Below, piece after piece: positions 49,003-53,648 of a stretch of 53,648 nt of DNA (the first letter of the stretch is position 1; each line of letters opens with the position of its first letter). The stretch lies in assembly GCA_902489645.1 (NCBI GenBank), contig CABUAW010000011.1:1-53648 (forward strand). Reading direction: 5' to 3'. The stretch is from an uncultured Lachnospiraceae bacterium (lineage in GTDB: Bacteria; Bacillota; Clostridia; Lachnospirales; Lachnospiraceae). The notes beneath the pieces were generated by a model, which was given only the letters and a program-made list of their open reading frames with translations, was not told where the DNA came from and ran no database searches. Made by a program: the position numbers and the translations under genes.

Positions 49003-50493
49003 GTGGCAGGAGAAAAGAATGTTCAGGCACAGGATATTAACCAGCTTCTGAAAGTGCGCAGAGATAAATTAAAAGACCTCCAGGATAATGGCAAAGACCC
49101 TTTTGTCATTACAAAATATGATGTGACGCATCACAGCCAGGAGGTTAAGGACAATTTTGAGACATTGGAGGGACAGAGCGTATCTCTGGCCGGTCGTGTT
49201 ATGTCCAAACGGGTTATGGGAAAAGCTTCTTTTTGCCATATCCAGGATTTACAGGGGACCATCCAGTCCTATGTGGCCCGCGACAGCGTTGGTGAGGAGG
49301 CATATAAAGCCTTCAAAAAAATGGATATCGGTGATATCGTAGGACTGAAAGGAGAAGTTTTCAAAACGAAAACCGGTGAAATTTCCATCCATGCATCTGA
49401 GGTGACTTTGCTTTCCAAGAGTCTGCAGATTCTTCCGGAAAAATTCCATGGCCTGACAAATACAGATATTCGTTATCGTCAGCGATATGTGGATTTAATT
49501 ATGAATCCGGAAGTTAAAGATACATTTATCAAACGCTCCCAGATTTTAAAGGAAATCCGTAACTTCCTTGACGGCCGCGGCTTTATGGAGGTCGAAACGC
49601 CAATGCTTGTTTCCAACGCAGGCGGTGCGGCAGCCAGACCATTTGAAACCCATTACAACGCATTGGACGAAGATGTAAAGCTTCGTATTTCCCTTGAGCT
49701 TTATCTCAAACGTCTGATTGTCGGCGGCCTGGAACGGGTCTATGAAATTGGACGCGTATTTCGTAATGAGGGTGTGGATACCCGCCATAATCCGGAATTT
49801 ACCCTGATGGAATTATATCAGGCATATACCGACTATGAAGGTATGATGGAACTGACAGAGAGCATGTTCCGCTATCTTGCAGAAAAAGTCTGCGGCAGCG
49901 CAGTTATTAAATATAATGAAACGGTGATTGATATGTCCAAGCCATTTGAACGTATCACTATGATGGATGCCGTTAAAAAATATTCCGGCGTTGATTTCTC
50001 TCAGGTAGCCACCGATGAAGAGGCCAAAGCGCTGGCCGATGAGCGCCACATCGAATACGAGGCGCATCATAAGAAGGGCGATATTATCAATCTCTTCTTC
50101 GAAGAATTTTGTGAAGATAAGATGATTCAGCCAACCTTCGTTATGGACCATCCGGTGGAAATCTCTCCTTTGACAAAGAGAAAACCGGAAAATCCGGAGT
50201 TGGTAGAACGTTTCGAGCTGTTTATCTATGGCCGCGAAATGTGCAACGCTTATTCCGAGTTGAACGACCCGATTGACCAGAGAGCGCGCTTTGCCGCTCA
50301 GGAGGAAGCCTTCGCGGCCGGCAACGAAGAGGCCAACCATACCGATGAAGATTTCCTTAACGCATTGGAAATTGGTATGCCACCGACGGGTGGTATCGGC
50401 TACGGTATCGACCGCCTTGTCATGCTGCTCACCGACTCACAGGCCATTCGCGACGTGCTGCTCTTCCCGACGATGAAAAGTTTGGATAAATAA
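49003..50493 (+). CDS. lysS: Lysyl-tRNA synthetase, class II
   Basis: This 496-residue enzyme charges tRNA-Lys. The N-terminal OB anticodon-binding domain (SLAGRVMSKRVMGKASF) is at about 65-150. Class II motifs follow: motif 1 FLDGRGFMEVETPML, motif 2 FRNEGVDTRHNPEFTLME, and motif 3 GIGYGIDRLVMLL near the end. The start is GTG after AAGGGGGGAAAAAAC. The greA-lysS operon is typical of Firmicutes. An accessory segment begins soon after the stop. Confidence 0.98.
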   Translation: MAGEKNVQAQDINQLLKVRRDKLKDLQDNGKDPFVITKYDVTHHSQEVKDNFETLEGQSVSLAGRVMSKRVMGKASFCHIQDLQGTIQSYVARDSVGEEAYKAFKKMDIGDIVGLKGEVFKTKTGEISIHASEVTLLSKSLQILPEKFHGLTNTDIRYRQRYVDLIMNPEVKDTFIKRSQILKEIRNFLDGRGFMEVETPMLVSNAGGAAARPFETHYNALDEDVKLRISLELYLKRLIVGGLERVYEIGRVFRNEGVDTRHNPEFTLMELYQAYTDYEGMMELTESMFRYLAEKVCGSAVIKYNETVIDMSKPFERITMMDAVKKYSGVDFSQVATDEEAKALADERHIEYEAHHKKGDIINLFFEEFCEDKMIQPTFVMDHPVEISPLTKRKPENPELVERFELFIYGREMCNAYSELNDPIDQRARFAAQEEAFAAGNEEANHTDEDFLNALEIGMPPTGGIGYGIDRLVMLLTDSQAIRDVLLFPTMKSLDK

Positions 50494-50496
50494 AAA

Positions 50497-50510
50497 GGGC
50501 TGAAAAGCCC
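50497..50510 (+). other. Short hairpin after lysS without a T-tract
   Basis: GGGCT-GAAA-AGCCC follows the stop codon but is followed by GGAAATAAAGG rather than Ts. It may be a core terminator hairpin that lost its T-tract, possibly by insertion of the accessory segment. Between it and 50600 no gene is seen. Confidence 0.45.
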
Positions 50511-50600
50511 GGAAATAAAGGAAGGTTTGTGGGTGTCCGGCTGTCGAAGTGGGAGATTTCAACTCACTTTTAACTCATTTCAATAAGATTTTAAAGAAAG

Positions 50601-50635
50601 GCACTCGATACCTTAGTTGGTATCGGGTGCTTTTT
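50601..50635. terminator. Hairpin terminator facing the XRE repressor gene
   Basis: GCACTCGATACC (50601-50612) pairs with GGTATCGGGTGC (50619-50630) around TTAGTT, followed by TTTTT. It can end transcription from lysS; on the minus strand it lies just past the repressor stop. Confidence 0.88.
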
Positions 50636-50639
50636 CTGA

Positions 50640-51290
50640 TTACCGGAACTCTTTTTCAATTCTATATTTAATATAGCTTTCGATGTCATCGAATATAGCA
50701 TTTACTTTGCTTTCTAGAATATATTTTGATTTTCCATCTTTTTCCCGCCTGATTCCACGATATACTTGCGGCCGAATACGGCGATAGGTGTTATTAAAAG
50801 ATTCCATGATATCCTTTCCAGGGATGGACTGGTTAGATGTAAAACCTGTAGGAATTTCAAAATCCGCAGTAAAAAACTCTCTTCCTGTTATATCGTCCTC
50901 AAATTCTGTGTATCCCATTTTTTCAAGAATATCACCGATTAAAGAGCTTATTTCCATAGGAATTTGAACTTTGGTTTCCCAATCTTTTTTTGCTATCGAG
51001 TCATATTTTTCTTTTAAAGTGCGTTCTTTTTCTTCACCTAACAGATATTCCATTCTTAGTCCATATTCATTAGCCAGTTTACGTAAATATTTATCTGGAA
51101 TGGGTGTATTTCCCTTTTCATAATTTCTAATAGTCGCAGCATCAACACCTAAAAATTCTCCAAAATCTTCCTGTGTGTGGTCGCTTCTTTTTCCTGGTCG
51201 CGTCATACTGCTATGAAAGTAGTTTTCTCTCACGTCTTTAAACCGTGAAGCGATAAGCTCATTATTTTTCTGTTTTTCCTTTTTTTTCAA
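50640..51290 (-). CDS. XRE-family transcriptional regulator (prophage/ICE repressor-like)
   Basis: This 216-residue protein has a helix-turn-helix at about 35-80, HTQEDFGEFLGVDAATIRNYEKGNTPIPDKYLRKLANEYG (region given by its ends HTQEDFGEFL and YLRKLANEYG). A C-terminal half of about 130 residues is not recognised. It reads away from a group of small plus-strand genes, the layout of a repressor at the edge of a lysogeny or transfer module. The likely start is TTG, eight bases after GGAGG; a TTG further upstream would include that ribosome site in the coding sequence. Composition is more AT-rich than the core genes to the left. Confidence 0.87.
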   Translation of the reverse strand: MKKKEKQKNNELIASRFKDVRENYFHSSMTRPGKRSDHTQEDFGEFLGVDAATIRNYEKGNTPIPDKYLRKLANEYGLRMEYLLGEEKERTLKEKYDSIAKKDWETKVQIPMEISSLIGDILEKMGYTEFEDDITGREFFTADFEIPTGFTSNQSIPGKDIMESFNNTYRRIRPQVYRGIRREKDGKSKYILESKVNAIFDDIESYIKYRIEKEFR

Positions 51291-51367
51291 TATGTTGACC
51301 TCCAAAACGTAAAAATTATAAACAAAAATAAATTTCTTTTTGCCTGGTATAAAACCAAAAATTAATT

Positions 51368-51380
51368 TATGATTATCATA
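51368..51380. promoter_or_regulatory. Candidate operator in the divergent region
   Basis: TATGAT-T-ATCATA is a 13-base palindrome with one central base, midway between the XRE gene and the first plus-strand gene. It is the sort of site an XRE repressor would bind; no second copy was seen nearby. Confidence 0.4.
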
Positions 51381-51434
51381 TCACACGTGAGGAAACTTAT
51401 CAATACATAAAAGCAGGCGAAAGGAAAGTAAAAA

Positions 51435-51644
51435 ATGAGAAAAACGCTTAATAGAGGGAACGAAGAAAAAGGCAAGCTGACCTCTCACAGATATAAAACA
51501 GAGTTTGCACCTGCTGCCTTTATGGCTTCTTTGAAAACGTGGGAAAGTCGCTTTAATGCGAATGTGCAATTTATTGACAAGCAATACGCCGGATATTACA
51601 TATATAGCACATTTTGTTATTTCTGCAGGGAGATATTGAAGTGA
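51435..51644 (+). CDS. Small hypothetical protein
   Basis: A 69-residue frame with AAAGGAAAG seven bases before the ATG. The product is basic at the N-terminus and ends in a Tyr/Cys-rich stretch (YYIYSTFCYFCREILK). No family recognised. Its stop lies 11 bases before the next start, so it could be the first gene of the divergent operon. Confidence 0.5.
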   Translation: MRKTLNRGNEEKGKLTSHRYKTEFAPAAFMASLKTWESRFNANVQFIDKQYAGYYIYSTFCYFCREILK

Positions 51645-51655
51645 GGTGGTTATAA

Positions 51656-52027
51656 GTGGCGAGAAAAAAGACATACAGCGAAACTGTCATATCGGCATTT
51701 TTGAAACATGACAAACTGACGGATATTGCCAGAGAAATAGGAGTAACACCACAGACGGCGGCAAAATACAGGGATGACCCAGATTTACAGGAGATATTGT
51801 CTGACCGCAGATTGCAGTTTGTAAAGGCGGCAGTTTCCAAAATGCAGGGTTTTATGACAGAGGGTGTGGAGATTTTGCAGAACATAATCAGGGATAGCGA
51901 GACAAGTCCGCAGACGAGGGTAAACGCTATTCAAATCATGTTTAATCAGTGTAAAGTGTGGACAGAAACAACGGACATTCTGGAACGACTGCAAGCTCTT
52001 GAGGATGCCGAGAATAATGAAAAATAG
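51656..52027 (+). CDS. Helix-turn-helix protein, phage small-terminase-like
   Basis: This 123-residue protein starts at GTG after GAGGTGG. It has a helix-turn-helix at about 15-40 (AFLKHDKLTDIAREIGVTPQ) and an alpha-helical rest ending in a short coiled segment (ILERLQALEDAENNEK). The domain order resembles small HTH proteins of Firmicutes phages and integrative elements, some of which are small terminase subunits. No large terminase is visible, so a DNA-binding accessory role is all that can be said. Confidence 0.72.
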   Translation: MARKKTYSETVISAFLKHDKLTDIAREIGVTPQTAAKYRDDPDLQEILSDRRLQFVKAAVSKMQGFMTEGVEILQNIIRDSETSPQTRVNAIQIMFNQCKVWTETTDILERLQALEDAENNEK

Positions 52028-52059
52028 AGAATATTTAATCTTTAAGGGGGTGTTTTTGA

Positions 52060-52104
52060 ATGATTGGACGAAAATACAATATTCGGGAAGGAGGTGGCGA
52101 TTGA
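52060..52104 (+). CDS. Possible 14-residue leader peptide
   Basis: The ATG lies nine bases after AAGGGGG. It reads MIGRKYNIREGGGD and stops at 52102-52104, directly next to the ATG of the following gene, whose ribosome site (GGAAGGAGG) lies inside this frame. Reading it would expose or hide that site, so it may couple translation. It is too short to judge by content. Confidence 0.3.
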   Translation: MIGRKYNIREGGGD

Positions 52105-52308
52105 ATGAATCAATACATAAGACGGCTTAGTGAGCTGGAACAGAAAAGGTCAGAACGATTGAAAACTCCGGTTGTTATTGTTACACTTACAGATTCAGGA
52201 GGATATGAATATAAGGGGAAAATTTACAGTAAGGAGCAGTTTAACGCACTCATGGAAAAAGTACAGCCGAATACGATTATTCTGGACGATATACCGAGGG
52301 AAAAATGA
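52105..52308 (+). CDS. Small hypothetical protein of the accessory segment
   Basis: This 67-residue protein has a strong ribosome site (GGAAGGAGGTGG) nine bases before the ATG. It has a basic N-terminal helix (YIRRLSELEQKRSERL) and a small beta-rich part (VVIVTLTDSGGYEYKGKIYS), then an acidic end. No family recognised. Codon use is coherent and the start context is good, so it is probably translated. Confidence 0.65.
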   Translation: MNQYIRRLSELEQKRSERLKTPVVIVTLTDSGGYEYKGKIYSKEQFNALMEKVQPNTIILDDIPREK

Positions 52309-52309
52309 G

Positions 52310-52405
52310 ATGACTCGGTGTTTCGCCGACTTAGGTCAAATTTATAAACACGATACGTGCGCAAGGGAGAATATAGGGTGTTGTGTTCATCAGGTTATTC
52401 CGTGA
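52310..52405 (+). CDS. Possible 31-residue cysteine-rich small protein
   Basis: The ATG at 52310 follows the previous stop by one base, with GAGGGAAAAA before it. The product begins MTRCFADLGQIYKHDTC and has four cysteines (4, 17, 24, 25). It may bind a metal or be a chance frame. Confidence 0.35.
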   Translation: MTRCFADLGQIYKHDTCARENIGCCVHQVIP

Positions 52406-52856
52406 ATATCCGTGTATTTAGGTATATAGGGCAGCACCCCAAGATTTCCGAGGCCTTAAAAGTATAGTTAGATTTGTGATACCCTAATAAGGAGGCAAAT
52501 CGGGATATTCCAGATACCTTAAAAGGCACAAAGCGGCAGACCAGAAAGAAAACAACCTGTCAAAACCTGTCATTTTTTCATATATAGGACTTAATAAAAC
52601 TTAGTATTCTGTAATATAGAACCTCAAAAAAACCTGAAGTATTTGAAATATACCACCCTGGGGAAACTTATGCTTTCAGATGTGGACTTACGATATAAAC
52701 CATATATTGTTGAAAGATGTTGATAAAATACTATATATAGCACCTTGCTGTGCGACAGAAGAAAGCAACAGGAAAGTTTGACGGAAAATAAAATCCTGCT
52801 GTCCTCACAGAGATATTGCCTAAACCTAAAATATCACAGAACGGAGGGTGTCGGCA
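52406..52856. other. Gene-poor stretch of about 450 bases
   Basis: No gene with a normal start is supported. It holds a strong ribosome-like site AAGGAGG (52489-52495) followed by a 37-codon open frame to 52613 that lacks a start codon. It also has a tandem repeat of AACCTGTCA (52554-52562 and 52564-52572), several AT-rich TATATA runs, and a 17-codon frame at 52669. It could be a control region or contain a decayed gene. Confidence 0.5.
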
Positions 52857-53489
52857 ATGAAAACAAGAGAAATGGGATATTCTGATTATGGACTTGCACT
52901 TGAAGATGTAAAACAGCTACAGGAGCATTGTAGACGGCCGGATTTTGCAGAGAGCTTTTTGCTGAAAGAGGCGTGCCAGGAAAGCAACGAAAATATTTCA
53001 GGTGATTTGTATTGCAGTATTACGCAAGGTATATCGTATAACAAATTGATTTGCAAGAAGTATATTCCTCTCCCGGAAGTGGATTTTTATGGATACCGGA
53101 GAAAAGCCCTCTTTTTATTCTGGGAAGCCTTACGGTATATAAGGTGGGGAGAAGAACGGCACAAAGAGAGTAACGACAAAGGATATTGGAAAGGAGAATA
53201 CAGCATGGCATTAAGCAGATACGAACAGGAAACGATAATCAATTTCAATGCAGAGGAAGAGATGGCAGAACTTTATACCGCCAATCCGGTATGGATTCGT
53301 AAAATGGATAAACTGATAAAGCAGAATCCGGGGTACTTTAAATCAGGAAAGTCTGAACAATATGAGGGGAAAGTGATTGCAAAACGGTATATATTCCCGA
53401 AACGGCTTATCCCTATCAGGTCTAAGGATAGAACGCTTACAGATGAACAACGGGCTGATATGGTGGCAAGACTAAGCAGGGGACAGTAA
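52857..53489 (+). CDS. Accessory-element protein, apparent fusion of two small proteins
   Basis: This 210-residue protein starts at the ATG after CGGAGGGTGTCGGCA. The first 116 residues (MKTREMGYSDYGLALED onwards) are unrecognised, acidic to neutral, and contain cysteines. The last 94 residues begin MALSRYEQETIINFN, which I recall as the start of a separate small protein family in Firmicutes prophages and integrative elements. That internal ATG (53205) has its own strong ribosome site, AAAGGAGA, in the same frame. Either the two are fused or two products come from one frame. Function unknown. Confidence 0.7.
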   Translation: MKTREMGYSDYGLALEDVKQLQEHCRRPDFAESFLLKEACQESNENISGDLYCSITQGISYNKLICKKYIPLPEVDFYGYRRKALFLFWEALRYIRWGEERHKESNDKGYWKGEYSMALSRYEQETIINFNAEEEMAELYTANPVWIRKMDKLIKQNPGYFKSGKSEQYEGKVIAKRYIFPKRLIPIRSKDRTLTDEQRADMVARLSRGQ

Positions 53490-53528
53490 GACGGCGTTTA
53501 AGCTAAAAACTTCCCTACGGAATGGAGA

Positions 53529-53621
53529 GTGAAGATATTGAAATTTATTCAAGGGGGAATTTTTATAGGGCAGGGCAGCAGAGGCGGTATTTTGCCAGTA
53601 CGGGCAGGGAAAATAGAATGA
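53529..53621 (+). CDS. Possible 30-residue small protein
   Basis: A GTG-started frame (MKILKFIQGGIFIGQGSRGG...) after GGAATGGAGA, ending 27 bases before the window edge. It is glycine-rich, with a short hydrophobic part. Weak evidence; it may be noise. Confidence 0.2.
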   Translation: MKILKFIQGGIFIGQGSRGGILPVRAGKIE

Positions 53622-53648
53622 TGTGATTGAGGAACCGAGAAGAGTGTG

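Noticed and set aside
50515..50600. A tRNA or tmRNA end as integration site after lysS
   Set aside because: No T-loop consensus (GTTCGAATC type) or acceptor stem ending in CCA was found; the repeated ACTCA words there are too short to call.

Overview
The window comes from a low-to-mid GC Firmicute, most likely a Lachnospiraceae-type Clostridia. The evidence is the murB-rapZ-whiA-HPr/Crh order, clostridial spacing and Shine-Dalgarno sites, a biotin-dependent pyruvate carboxylase, a C. difficile-like class B sortase with a PxTG substrate, and a Lachnospiraceae-style Cas9. No rRNA or tRNA gene was recognised.

Layout. 1-5.9 kb: end of murB, then rapZ, whiA and a Crh-like HPr, followed by pyruvate carboxylase. 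6.1-9.9 kb: a surface-display module made of a membrane-anchored parvulin foldase, a small sortase-anchored protein and a class B sortase. The promoter of the anchored protein carries nine Gs between a TTGACA -35 and a TAAAAT -10, a strong candidate for phase variation. 9.95-16.35 kb: a complete type II-A CRISPR-Cas locus (predicted tracrRNA, cas9, cas1, cas2, csn2, leader and a four-spacer array). The tracrRNA has its own strong promoter and terminator directly before cas9. 16.7-17.3 kb: a chloramphenicol-acetyltransferase-like gene on the minus strand.

17.5-35.3 kb: a colinear molybdenum and selenium cluster. A one-domain ModE-like regulator precedes modABC, whose promoter contains a perfect ModE-like palindrome. 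It continues with a MoeA-like protein carrying a cysteine-rich tail, moaA, moaC, a Mog-MOSC fusion, and the selenium-dependent molybdenum hydroxylase set (yqeC, selD, yedF, a class V aminotransferase, a DUF3343 protein, an XdhC-like protein and yqeB). Behind a second promoter come a purine permease, three xanthine-dehydrogenase-type subunits and mocA. The genes describe molybdate uptake, cofactor synthesis, selenium activation, and maturation of a purine hydroxylase supplied by its own permease.

35.4-50.5 kb: core genes dnaE, pfkA, a Trk/Ktr potassium system, an rRNA/tRNA methyltransferase, NfeD plus an SPFH protein, argF, birA, a small conserved protein, coaX, dusB, greA and lysS. 50.5 kb to the end: an AT-rich accessory segment that looks like one end of a prophage or integrative element. 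It has an XRE repressor on the minus strand, divergent small genes, and a long gene-poor stretch.

The observations most worth following up are the G-tract promoter, the tracrRNA/cas9 transcriptional coupling with an inverted repeat fragment in the leader, the ModE-like operator heading the Mo-Se cluster, the permuted XdhC-like protein, and the MoeA-like protein with a four-cysteine tail. Family assignments were made by reading motifs; no database search was run.
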